Below are positions 1 through 9,349 of a DNA stretch of 64,000 nucleotides, piece after piece. The notes beneath the pieces were generated by a model. That model ran no database searches. It was not told the origin of the DNA and was given only the letters and a program-made list of their open reading frames with translations. The first letter of the stretch is position 1; each line of letters opens with the position of its first letter. The stretch comes from Piper betle (taxonomy: Eukaryota > Streptophyta > Magnoliopsida > Piperales > Piperaceae). The stretch spans positions 44,346-108,345 of the forward strand of contig JAURVB010007270.1 of the NCBI GenBank assembly GCA_033002965.1. Reading direction: 5' to 3'. Both the position numbers and the translations under genes were made by a program.

Positions 1-26
1 TTATTAACAATTCATAACACCCTTTA
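1..26 (-). pseudogene. Ogre/Tat integrase C-terminal fragment, distal side of the Tekay-1 insertion
   Basis: On the minus strand these bases continue the reading frame that stops at 12147 on the other side of Tekay-1. The minus strand of 12147-12200 encodes an integrase C-terminal stretch containing SPSWEGPYIVKQ. Read on from position 26 after removing one copy of the 5-bp duplication, the frame stays open to the window edge. The rest of the Ogre element, including its 3' LTR, must lie left of the window. The identity rests on only 26 bases plus their context. Confidence 0.7.
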
Positions 27-2903
27 TGTAACACCCCGTTTCGGCTCGCCCGTGAACCGACCCAGAAATGTCAGCAGCGACCGAACCGTTCGCTAATCTA
101 CTAGATTCGGTTAAGCCGACCCGGATCTACCCTCGGCGTCTCAAGATGGAGATGCAAATATGAAATGCATGCATGGGAACAATTGGATTCTAACGGAGTC
201 CTACATGCATGTCATGACGTGCAAGCAAAGACAAGACAAAACAATAAATGAGAAACCAAAAGAAAATATATGCTACTACGGAAAAATGGACAAAGTTTCC
301 CCTAAAAGTGCAATAGGGGCCAACCTGTCCACAACAAGGGTATATAAATATTTTATCAAAATACGATAAAACATAACAATCTACCATGGCATTCAATCAC
401 TATCTCATTCATTTTCACCTGAGCCGAGTCTGAACTCCAAGGCTCCCTGCTCATTCACATCTATCCGTTCATTTCATAACAGGCAATTCATCAAGACAAA
501 AACATTCTAATAATCATTCACACAGCATTAAACAACCATCATTATACATTACACGTGGCAGGTACATGTGTGCGTGGTTCCGTGCTGCTCCTTCCGCAGT
601 CCCGACAGCTTTCATCGCTCGCATTCCTCACCTACATATATATAGAAAAACCGTCAGTAACGAGTGTTACCGGCCCGAAAAATAACTAATATCAATCTGG
701 CACAGGAGAGCAAACTCTCCTGTTGAATGAAAACCATATACTTCCTCAAGAACTCTCATCAGGGCACATATTGGAGCCGTCGCTATCGGGCCGTCGCCCT
801 CGAGTCGACAGCGTCCCCCTTTCTTTCTCATTCTCATACCTTGGCCATTTCTCTATCGCTTCTCGCATCAAATCTCATTCCTTTTCGCCCTCTGCACCTT
901 CCATATTACTCCTGGCCTTGAGCACAAAGGCCGAGCACTCTCAGGCAGTCGCCTTTAGTGCCCTTTGAACCACAAGTCTAGACATGCGCTGCATTGCAGT
1001 ACCCGTAAACCTCCACACTTCTCCGGGTTTGAGGAACTCAAAGGTGGAGTTGTCTGGATCCTTCGGGAACGAAGTGGGTTCTCCCCAGCTCCAGAGCCCG
1101 CTCTTCCGAGCACACGCCCCATCTGAAGGCGTGGCCGTCAGTAACCCTCATTCCATCTCTCACCAAAAATGTGAAAACTATATATATATAGGCCTGGGTT
1201 GGGATTTATACAATAGGCCCGAAGGCATCGTGAGCTGGATCTGAAGTTCGAAAACAAACTCGAGGGATCTCATCCTCGAGGGTTATTAATCCGAAAAAGA
1301 ACCGTTGGCTAAATGGCCCGAGTTAAGTGGGATCCGATAAAATGCCACTTAACTCGTCCTGCACATGATAAATCAAATACACAATAGAGTAGCGTAAAAC
1401 AGAGAACGAGTCCTAAACGGACCTGGTAGAAGCTTCAAATGGGTCCACGCGCCTAGGCGGCGAGCTCCTACACCGTACCTACACAATCAAGCTAAAAACT
1501 AACGCCCGCATGATGAATCACACATCCTATAGCATGCACACACAATCAACACAATCACGCATCAATCAACACACATCAACCTATATCAATTCTAGCAAGT
1601 CTACTTAGGCTAGTTTGCATTAGATCATGATCATTACCTAGTTACCCTAATTAGTTTCTTAGCCTCCATTTTTAACACCACTCAATCAAACAAATTTCAT
1701 ATTTTATCCTTAATCAAATCTACATTTATATATATTATTATAACACACAATTCACCAATCCTAGCATGCAATTCTAATAATCAATACTTTCAAATAATTA
1801 AGTTAAAATAAATTATACCTCGCGTCGTCGAAAATCGGCGACGGCTAGGGTTTCCGTTTCGTGGCTCGAAACTCGAATTCGGCACCTAGCGGCGTCCGAA
1901 GTCCGATCAGATTGGACCGAGTGTGTTCGGCGGATGATCCGCCGAATTTCCCACGAATCCACTTTTCCGGCGGTTTCCGGCGGATTCTAGTGGTTTTCCG
2001 GCGATGTTTCGGGATGGGGCAATCAGGGGGTCTATCGGCACCAGCTCGACAAGCTTGGTCCAATGGTGGTGTCAAACAGGGTAGCCGGGGCGGCGATGGC
2101 TGTCGGTGACGGCGTCAAAAACGGGTGACGGCCGCGGCGTGGTCCGATCGGGGCTACGGCCGACCTCGACGGCGGTCGGGATGATGGGGGAAACGTTGGC
2201 GACGGTGAGGGGGTGATCGTCGGGGTCACAGCGGCGGCAGTACGGCCCGGACGGTGGCGAATCGATGAGGGAGGGTATCACGGCTTGTGGGGCGATTCCG
2301 GCGTCGTGGTAGCGAGACGGTGGCCAGGGTGGGTCGTGGCGGCACGGCGCAACGGCAGGGCGGCGTTGATCGGCGGCGTGCGTCGATCGGCGGCAGCGGC
2401 GACGAGCACAAGGCGGCGAGGGTTTTGGGAGGGTAGGTGTCGGGAGGGAGAAAAATACCCTGAATGGGAAACTCGTAAATATAGTATTGACTCGATTCCT
2501 ACTCGAGTCAAAATAATAACTAGTTCGCAATAAATTCTAAAAAAATCTAGAAAAATATGTGAAAAATCCCGTAAAATCAAACAAACACAGCAACATCCAA
2601 ATGATATGTTCTATAACTAATAACCCACCCAAACTCCCTATATCGCATCCTAATTTGTCATTCGGCCCTAAAAATATTCTACGATCAAATAAAAATAACA
2701 ATCAATACTGCATACCTCCATATACTTGATAACCCATTTTTCATCATCTTTTTGACGTTATCATCGTATACTTGAGCATACATGACCCTCATCGCTCATA
2801 ACTCACAGCTGGCCTCAACTCAGCTCGTGGTCCATGAAGCTGACTCGACTCGAACCGACTAGTTCGCTCCCATAAAACTCTGACTCGAGTCACGGGTTTT
2901 ACA
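27..2903 (-). repeat. 3' LTR of Tekay-1
   Basis: 2,877 bp, beginning TGTAACACCCCGTTTCGGCT and ending GGGTTTTACA on the plus strand. In element orientation it starts TGTAAAACCCGTGACTCGAG. Related copies lie at 9350-12146, 23331-28086, 33336-34468 and 47932-50771, with diverged relatives at 21984-35694 and 46499-51530. It contains AT-rich thirds and a GC-rich block around 1830-2450. An ORF of 152 codons (2072-2530, minus) is Pro/Arg rich and related in the other copies. Confidence 0.93.
1814..2530 (-). promoter_or_regulatory. GC-rich gene-like leader in the LTR, ending in a putative splice donor
   Basis: In element orientation a pyrimidine-rich stretch near 2440-2460 leads into about 600 bp of GC-rich sequence with repeated CCGGCGG-type motifs. 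Then come AAACCCTAG (a telo-box-like motif) and CGACGACGCGAG|GTATAATT, where composition falls abruptly to AT-rich. AG|GTATAA is a good plant 5' splice site. The same junction is kept near 11121, 26965, 49650 and 22548. I infer an exon 1-like leader followed by an intron, and no acceptor was identified. The Pro/Arg-rich ORFs here may only reflect base composition. Confidence 0.4.
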
Positions 2904-2918
2904 ACCTTCCCTCCTTAG
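2904..2918 (-). other. Polypurine tract of Tekay-1
   Basis: On the minus strand CTAAGGAGGGAAGGT directly precedes the LTR start TGTAAAACCC. It is preceded by GAGGACGAAATTT, a motif that recurs upstream of the PPTs of Tekay-2, Tekay-4 and the TRIMs. This is the expected plus-strand priming site for reverse transcription. Confidence 0.85.
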
Positions 2919-3033
2919 AAAAATTTCGTCCTCGAAATTTTAACCAAGGAAGTTTCAACCATGTTCCTCATCTAAATGTAAGTGTTGGCGTAGTACTTGG
3001 TTGTGACGCTGGTTGCTCGAACAACTCCGGGTA

Positions 3034-4442
3034 TCACTTCCTCATCTCATCTTCTCGTTCCCACGTAGCTTCCTCAACTCCTCGTCGGGTCCATTGCACT
3101 CGCACTAGGGGAACTTCTTTTCTTCGAAGAATCTTCACTCTTCGGTCCACGATTTGGACTGCATCTTCTGGGTACGTCAGGTCCGGTTGCAGCTCTACCT
3201 CTTTGAAGCTGACAACATGAGAGTTGTCAGGGTGATACTTCTTCAACATTGACACGTGGAAGACATCATGCACAGCTGATAGGTGAGGAGGCAATGCTAG
3301 CCTATATGCCACTGGTCCAATGTGCTCAATCACGTCAAAGGGTCCAATATAGCGCGGACTGAGTTTCCCTCGCGTCCCGAATCTCGTGTTTCCCTTAGTC
3401 GGAGAGACCTTCAGGAGAACGTGATCTCCTAACGCGAAATGAACCTCACGTCTGCGCTGATCTGCGTAACTCTTTTGTCTATCTTGAGCTGACCTCATTC
3501 TTCTTCTAATCCTCATTACCACCTCTTGTGTCTGCTGGATCATTTCTGGCCCAACTACTACTGGTTCGCTGCCCTGCACCCAACACACTGGGGATCTGCA
3601 TGGTCTGCCGTACAGTGCTTCGAACGGTGCCATTCCAATCGTGGCCTAGTAGCTGTTGTTGTAGGAGAATTCCACCAGAGGTAGGTGTTCTTCCCAACTC
3701 CCTCTCGAAATCCAGGATACATGCGCGACAGCAAGTCTTCCAGGGTCTGTATGGTTCTTTCCGTCTGTCCGTCTGTTTGAGGATGGAAAGCTGTGCTGAA
3801 TCTCGATTCTGTGCCCATAGCTGCCTGAAAGGCCTTCCAAAATCGCGATGTGAACCTCGGATCCCTGTCTGATATGATCTCCCGTGGTACGCCGTGTAAC
3901 CTGACTATCTGATCTCTGTACAGCGTAGCCAATGTGGTCAGTGGGTAATCCATCCTGATCGGTATGAAGTGTACGCTCTTTGTAAGTCGATCTACTATGA
4001 CCCATATCGCATCCTTCTGTTGGCGGGTCTTAGGTAAACCAACTACAAAGTCGTAAGCTATACTCTCCCACTTCCACTCTGGGGTTTCCAACGGTTGTAG
4101 CATTCCACCTGGACGTACATGCTCGGCTTTCACTTGCTGGCATACCAAACATCTAGCCACTGTATCGTATACTTCTTTCTTCATTCCTGGCCACCAATAG
4201 GTTCGTCGGACATCGTGATACATCTTCACTCCACCTGGGTGTACTGAGCATCTCGACGTGTGAGCTTCGTGAAGAATAGTACTTCGAAGTCCGGGATACT
4301 CTGGAACATTAGGCACGAATAGTCGGCCTCTCAATCTGACTAATCCGTCTGTATCCCTGGCCAATTCCTGATGTGTTCCGTGTTCCAACCACTGCTTCAA
4401 CTGCGGATCTGCCTCCTGTGCAATCCGAATCTGCTCAAGCAC
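3034..4442 (-). pseudogene. Tekay-1 integrase with C-terminal chromodomain, broken
   Basis: Integrase inserts the cDNA into chromatin, and the chromodomain directs it to modified histones. The first ORF (3558-4442, 294 codons) carries the zinc-binding region ending CLVCQQVK. It then shows the DDE core: Asp in AYDFVVGLP, Asp in IISDRDPRF and Glu in QTDGQTERTIQ. A frameshift near 3690-3720 moves the frame and a TAG at 3646-3648 interrupts it before MAPFEALYGRP. The second ORF (3034-3633) holds the rest of the core, the GPF/Y-type module ([11 protein letters not shown]) and a chromodomain ending WTRRGVEEATWERE. The TAG stop is also present in Tekay-2. It is not functional as it stands. Confidence 0.9.
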
Positions 4443-4460
4443 GCTTGGCTGAATCGTAAG

Positions 4461-5499
4461 TCACGCCATCATCCCAACTAACTGTCTCTGGCTCGTAGTG
4501 TGCTCGGTCACTGACAATGCTGCTAATCCTGCGGTGTACAAGAATCCTGGCTTCCTGCTCAATGCATCGGCTACCACATTCGCTTTGCCCTCATGGTATG
4601 CTATGTCGACCTCGTAATCAGCTAACATCTCCAACCATCTCCTCTGTCTGCTATTCAGATCCTTCTGTGTGAAGATATATTTCAGACTCTGGTGATCAGT
4701 TAGAAGTCTGAAAGATGTTCCATATAGATAGTGCCTCCATATTCTGAGAGCGAATATGACTGCAGCAAGCTCTAGGTCATGAGTAGGATAGTTACGCTCA
4801 TGCACCTTGAGCTGACGAGATGCATAAGCAATAACCTTATCCTTCTGCATCAAAACACAACCTAAGCCAATCCCTGAGGCATCAGTATACACTACAAAAT
4901 CCTCATGTCCCTCAGGCAATGCGAGGATAGGCGCCGAAGTCAACCTCTCCTTTAGCATCCTGAAACTCCGCTCACATTCGTCTGTCCATATGAACCGTTC
5001 CTCTTTCCTAGTCAGTCGCGTCAGAGGGGCTGCTATGGAAGAGAAGTCCTGAATGAACCGTCTGTAGTATCCAGCCAATCCCAGAAAACTTCGAACCTCC
5101 GTAGGTGTCTTCGGTTGTTCCCACTGCACTACTGCCTCTATCTTAGCTGGATCTACTGAGATGCCTGATGCTGAGATGATGTGGCCGAGAAAATTCACCT
5201 CTGCCAACCAGAAACTGCACTTCAAAAATTTCCCATACAACCTATGCTCTCTCAGTGTTTGCAACACAATCCTCAGGTGTTGCACATGTTCTTCCCTGGA
5301 TGAAGAATATACCAGTATGTCATCCACAAAGACGATCACAAATTGGTCCAAGTACGGATTGAACACTCTGTTCATCAAGTCCATAAATGTTGTTGGAGCA
5401 TTGGTCAATCCAAACGGCATGACCAGAAACTTGTAGTGTCCATATCTCGTCCTGAACGCAGTCTTCGGGATGTCTTCTGCTCTAATCCTCAGTTGGTAA
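4461..5499 (-). pseudogene. Tekay-1 reverse transcriptase palm/thumb and RNase H, cut by a TRIM
   Basis: The ORF begins inside the RT domain immediately beside the TRIM insertion at 5499/5500. It shows MPFGLTNAP, the catalytic box FVDDIL with both Asp residues, thumb motif [11 protein letters not shown], and then RNase H with [31 protein letters not shown] and [10 protein letters not shown], ending [12 protein letters not shown] copies the genomic RNA and RNase H removes the template. Frame and catalytic residues are intact over 319 codons, so this is the best-preserved part of the element. It ends at TGA 4461-4463, just before the integrase linker, a stop shared with Tekay-2. The N-terminal half lies beyond the TRIM at 6421-7120. 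Confidence 0.93.
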
Positions 5500-5653
5500 T
5501 GTGAGATCCCTCAACTTAGTCCCACATCTAATACCTACTGGGAGAAGATCCTGTTTATAAGTGGGAATGGACTATAGATCTTTAACTTTCAGGGTACCCA
5601 TTTTAAAGAAATGACTTAGCCCATTACGTTGCACTTTGGGCTGGGTCGTTACA
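5500..5653 (+). repeat. TRIM-1 LTR copy 1
   Basis: 154 bp, TG...CA. Followed two bases later by a PBS-like TGAGTATCAGAGC with one extra base relative to TGGTATCAGAGC. Confidence 0.9.
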
Positions 5654-5883
5654 AATGAGTATCAGAGCCGACCTGGTTCCGTGTTAGATGGTGGGATGGA
5701 CTAGGGACGTTGGCTAGGCTGCCGGTCACGGGCCAAAAAGGTCGTGGGCTGGGGTTAGTAACGGGCCAAGACTAGAAACGTTGGCTAGCGCTGCCGGTCA
5801 CGGGCCAGAAAGGACGTGGGCTGGGGCTAGCAACGGGCCAAGAATAGGCATTTCGGGGACGAAATTTCCTAAGGTGGGTGGAT

Positions 5884-6037
5884 TGTGAGATCCCTCAACT
5901 TAGTCCCACATCTAATACCTACTGGGAGAAGATCCTGTTTATAAGTGGGAATGGACTATAGATCTTTAACTTTCAGGGTACCCATTTTAAAGAAATGACT
6001 TAGCCCATTACGTTGCACTTTGGGCTGGGTCGTTACA
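5884..6037 (+). repeat. TRIM-1 LTR copy 2 (central)
   Basis: 154 bp, almost identical to copies 1 and 3. It is shared by the two internal regions and followed by AATAGTATCAGAGC, a mutated PBS. Confidence 0.9.
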
Positions 6038-6266
6038 AATAGTATCAGAGCCGACCTAGTTCCGTGTTAGATGGTGGGATAGACTTGGAACATTGGCTAG
6101 GCTGCCGGTCACGGGCCAAAAAAGGTCGTAGGCTGGGGTTAGCAACGGGCCAAGACTAGAAACGTTGGCTAGGCTGCCGGTCACGGGCCAGAAAGGACGT
6201 GGGCTGGGGCTAGCAACGAGCCAAGAATAGGCTTTTCGGGGACGAAATTTCCTAAGGTGGGTGGAT

Positions 6267-6420
6267 TGTGAGATCCCTCAAGTTATTCCCACATCTAATA
6301 CCTACTGGGAGAAGATCCTGTTTATAAGTGGGAATGGACTATAGATCTTTAACTTTCGGGGTACCCATTTTAAAGAAATGACTTAGCCCATTACGTTGCA
6401 CTTTGGGCTGGGTCGTTATA
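6267..6420 (+). repeat. TRIM-1 LTR copy 3
   Basis: 154 bp. The terminal ACA has become ATA. It abuts the interrupted RT gene and the GGTAG target duplication. Confidence 0.9.
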
Positions 6421-7120
6421 GGTAGTATACTGATCTCAAATCAATCTTTGAAAAGACGACTGCTAGGCTTAACTGGTCAAATAAATCATCAATACGAGGA
6501 AGGGGGTATCTGTTCTTAACCGTCGCATGGTTTAGCATCCTGTAATCTATGCATAACCTCATGCTTCCATCCTTCTTCCTCTCAAATAACACCAGTGCGC
6601 CCCAAGGGGAAATGCTTGGTCTGATGAATCCTTGGTCCAACAATATCTGTAGCTGTTCATTTAGTTCCTTGAGCTCCAGAGGTGCCATCCTATACGGAGC
6701 TCTCGAAATTGGGCCTGTGCCAGGCATCAACTCGATGGCAAGATCCACCTCTCTGTCTGGCGGCAATCCAGTAATCTCCTCAGGAAATACATCTATAAAT
6801 TCGTAGACCATTGGAATCTCCTCTATACTCGGCTGTTTCCTTGGTCCACTCTGCTCAGTCAAAACTAACGCTGCCATTATCAGTTCACCGCCTCTGTCCA
6901 GTTGTCTCACTGCACTCTGATAGGATATCCATCCTTGCTCCCTGTCTCGGCCCTGACCTTGGAAGAAAAAGTAGCGCCTTCCATGGCAGAAAGTCACCGT
7001 CTTCCTTCGACAATCTATCACTGTTCCTTGCTTTGGAGATCCAATTCATCCCAAATATCACATCAAATTCTTGTAGCTTCAATAGTATCAAATCAGCTAC
7101 AAGCTGTCGCTATTGAATCT
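6421..7120 (-). pseudogene. Tekay-1 reverse transcriptase, N-terminal half
   Basis: The minus-strand ORF (to 7021) carries the protease-RT linker and RT fingers: [58 protein letters not shown] and [15 protein letters not shown], ending FSKIDLRS where the TRIM begins. These are the standard first RT blocks of Ty3/gypsy. The other half is at 4461-5499, and the two halves are in the order expected for a simple insertion. The linker upstream near 7020-7090 has a frameshift. Confidence 0.9.
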
Positions 7121-7142
7121 CAACAGGGACATCACGCACACA

Positions 7143-7400
7143 CTAGCTCGTAGCTATTACACTACCGATGGGGGTGGATACTAATAGTGAATGTCCTAAC
7201 TCCTCTATCTTACATCCAATCCTATTAGTGTGCATGTACGAAATGAAGGAGTGCGTACATCCAGAATCAAACAAGACACGTGCAGGTACAAGGCCAACGA
7301 AAAGCGTACCTGTCACGACCGTCGTATCCTCAAGGGCCTCTGCAACAATGGCTGCGTACATCCTTACTGGTTGCTACTGCTTTGGTGCAGATGGTGTGGC
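7143..7400 (-). pseudogene. Tekay-1 aspartic protease
   Basis: The minus ORF 7143-7361 contains the active-site region VLFDSGCTHSFIS, where DSG is the variant of the retroviral D[T/S]G triad common in plant Ty3/gypsy elements. It lies between the zinc knuckles of gag and the RT linker, as expected for the enzyme that cleaves the gag-pol polyprotein. The same sequence is seen in Tekay-2 (31318-31581). Confidence 0.85.
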
Positions 7401-9170
7401 CTGATTCTGAGCTAACTGTGGCTATGGCCTATCCTTCTGCTTCCTAGTCTGTCCTGCAGCCATGTACCCTCTCTGATCTTGTCCCCTTTGCTGCTGCCTC
7501 GGTGGTTGTTGGTCTCCACCTCTCTGGCCTTGTCCATGGCCCTGTTGGCCTCTCTGTTGTGACTGCTGTTGGGGAGTTGGAAGTGCAAATATCTGCTGAG
7601 GCATTGGGAGTGTCAATTGCTGGCTTCGGCTAGTCGGAAACGTTGCAGCCCTATGTCCAAGTTGACCGCAACTGTAATAGGCCCCAGTGCCTCCTCTGCA
7701 CTCTGCGGCCCTATGCCCTGGCTGACCGCAGTTGTAACAAACCCTAGTGCCTACTATGCACTCTGCGGCTCAGTGCCCTGGCTGACCGCAGTTGTAACAT
7801 ACATTTCTCCCTACTCTACACTCTCCCCAATGATGGCGTTGGCAATTCTGACAAAATGGGGCTCTGCTGCCCTGAACTTGGCCATCAATGGCTCTCATGG
7901 CTACTGGCGCATCTACACGTCATCTCTACTGTGCCCCGTGCTCTGGCTGATATGGCCTTGGATGTTGCTACCTCTGGTCAACATCTCGACGTGGTCGGGT
8001 AGCTATCAGCCGCCCTGCTTCTCCTGCAGCTCTTACTACATCACCGAAGGTAGTAAACTTCCTATCCAAGTATGCCATCCGAATCTCATGATGGAGGCCT
8101 TCATAGAAGCGCTCTGTTCTTCTTCCTTCGGTCGGAACCAAATATGGTGAAAATCTCTCCAACGCTCTAAACCTCGTCTCATACTATACCACTGCCATAG
8201 GTCCTTGCCTCAACATCTGGAACTCTCGTTCCTTCCTTTTCCTAACATGTGGAGGAAAGTACTTTCCATCGAATTTCACTCTGAATTCCTCCCAAGTGAT
8301 GTCCTGAGGCTGGAGATGAGCAAATACAAGATTCTGTACCAAACTCCACCATATGCTAGCTTCGTCTTGGAATGCTCCTGTGACGACACATACTCTGTGT
8401 TCTATAGGGCATGCCATACTATAAAACACTCCCATGGCCGACGATATCCATAGGAATGCCTCCTTCGCATCCAACTTCCTAAAGAAAGGTCGTCCGCCAA
8501 TCTTCACGAACCTCTCATATTGCCACAGTTCCAAATTCCTCGAGTCTATAGATCTATTTGATCCCTCTCCTTGCTCATATCGGGGAAACTATGGTCTCGT
8601 ACCAACCGGTACACTGTCAACTCCAACTGCTCCACTCCCCCTTCGGTTTGCACGCTACCTGCTATCGCGGGTCCACTGATGTCCTGTCTCATCCTTGCCT
8701 GAAGTGGGGAACCAAGAGGAGCTGTTGTGGGGGTAGCTCCCTGTTGCGGCGGTGGAGGTGGAGGAGGCGGCGGAGGGCCCATGGGTACTACTGGCTCTCC
8801 TTCGCCTCTTCATTCACGAGCTGGTCTCTTCTCTACTCTAGCCACTGATAGAGTTATCTGTCTGAGCTCTCTCCTAAATTCCTCCTGATTCTGTTGCATT
8901 TGCATTTGAACCTCAACTAGCCTAGCTATCGCAGCATCCCTTTCCTGTTGACTACTTCCACTGCGGTGACTGTCGCGTCGACTTTCTCAATGATGGCTCT
9001 CCGTACGACAACTAGCTGATACCGGTACACTTGTTCTCTGCTGGTGGCATCGTGGTCCTAGGTCGACTGGAAGCTGTGTCACTGTGACCATCATTGGGAC
9101 TATCCTGCCTGACTACTGGAGGCAATGGGGTCCTGCTCTGCGTATGAGGGTCTGTGTCACCATCCTGCTA
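7401..9170 (-). pseudogene. Tekay-1 gag with four tandem zinc knuckles
   Basis: Gag forms the particle and binds RNA. From N to C terminus (minus strand) it has a Pro-rich segment MGPPPPPPPPPP (near 8780), the core gag domain in ORF 8184-8534 (EASIWWSLVQN, TWEEFRVKFDGKYFP), and its continuation at 7968-8162 (ERFYEGLHHEIRMAYL). Then come four successive zinc-knuckle units at 7640-7850 and a Gln/Gly/Arg-rich tail (7422-7616). The first knuckle is a shortened CX2CX3HX3C form. The second and third are CYNCGQPGHxAAEC, the second with a TGA in place of a codon. The fourth has lost its outer cysteines. Several frameshifts separate the ORFs. The start is not certain; ATG candidates lie near 9165. Confidence 0.85.
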
Positions 9171-9333
9171 CAAATTCCTGATCTGATCTGTTCACCCTGC
9201 AACACCACCCACTCATAAGAAAATTTGTGAACAAAAACATAAACACAAAAAAATACGTGTCAGTACTGCTCGGAGCAGCTTCGTCACACATGTAACCTAT
9301 AATACATCTACCATCTTAATCAACTAAGGGTTA
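9171..9333 (-). other. Tekay-1 leader between PBS and gag
   Basis: Non-coding AT-rich leader of about 160 bp with nothing recognisable besides its position between the primer site and gag. Confidence 0.6.
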
Positions 9334-9345
9334 GCTCTGATACCA
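9334..9345 (-). other. Primer-binding site (initiator tRNA-Met) of Tekay-1
   Basis: The minus strand reads TGGTATCAGAGC, the exact complement of the 3' end of plant initiator tRNA-Met. It lies four bases inside the 5' LTR terminus (ACA|ATAG|TGG). Confidence 0.95.
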
Positions 9346-9349
9346 CTAT

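Larger units (their letters stand above)
5500..6420 (+). mobile_element. TRIM-1: tandem terminal-repeat retrotransposon in miniature (three LTRs)
   Basis: A 921-bp non-coding element with three nearly identical 154-bp LTRs (5500-5653, 5884-6037, 6267-6420) separated by two ~230-bp internal regions. LTRs start TGTGAGATCCCTCAACTTAG and end GGGTCGTTACA; the last copy has mutated to GTTATA. Directly after the first two LTRs are degenerate copies of the tRNA-Met PBS (TATCAGAGC). Before the second and third is AAGGTGGGTGGAT, a PPT. Target duplications are GGTAA (5495-5499) and GGTAG (6421-6425). It lies in the RT gene of Tekay-1. The LTR contains no 5S-like sequence, so it is not Cassandra. The tandem state probably arose by LTR-LTR recombination or read-through. 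Confidence 0.93.

Noticed and set aside
160..396. Small ORF of about 65-90 codons near the outer end of each LTR copy (also about 9492, 23465)
   Set aside because: It is antisense to the element, lies in non-coding LTR sequence, changes length between copies and has no start context. Its recurrence only reflects that the LTR is repeated.
1845..2530. Pro/Arg-rich ORFs in the GC-rich LTR block as host protein-coding genes
   Set aside because: Long ORFs occur on both strands and in several frames, which is expected from GC-rich sequence. They occur in every LTR copy, so they are not single host genes. A protein-coding role for the element is not excluded but not shown.
3528..3872. Plus-strand ORFs over the pol regions (for example 3528-3872, 7569-8150, 32181-32660)
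   Set aside because: They are antisense shadows of the gag-pol frames, lacking conserved motifs of their own.
5500..6420. Cassandra-type TRIM with 5S rRNA-like LTR
   Set aside because: The LTR shows none of the 5S internal promoter sequences and begins TGTGAGATCCC; it fits a different TRIM family.
3034..7400. Endogenous plant pararetrovirus
   Set aside because: Domain order gag-PR-RT-RH-IN, an integrase with chromodomain, LTRs, PBS and target duplications identify a chromovirus. No movement-protein domain was seen.
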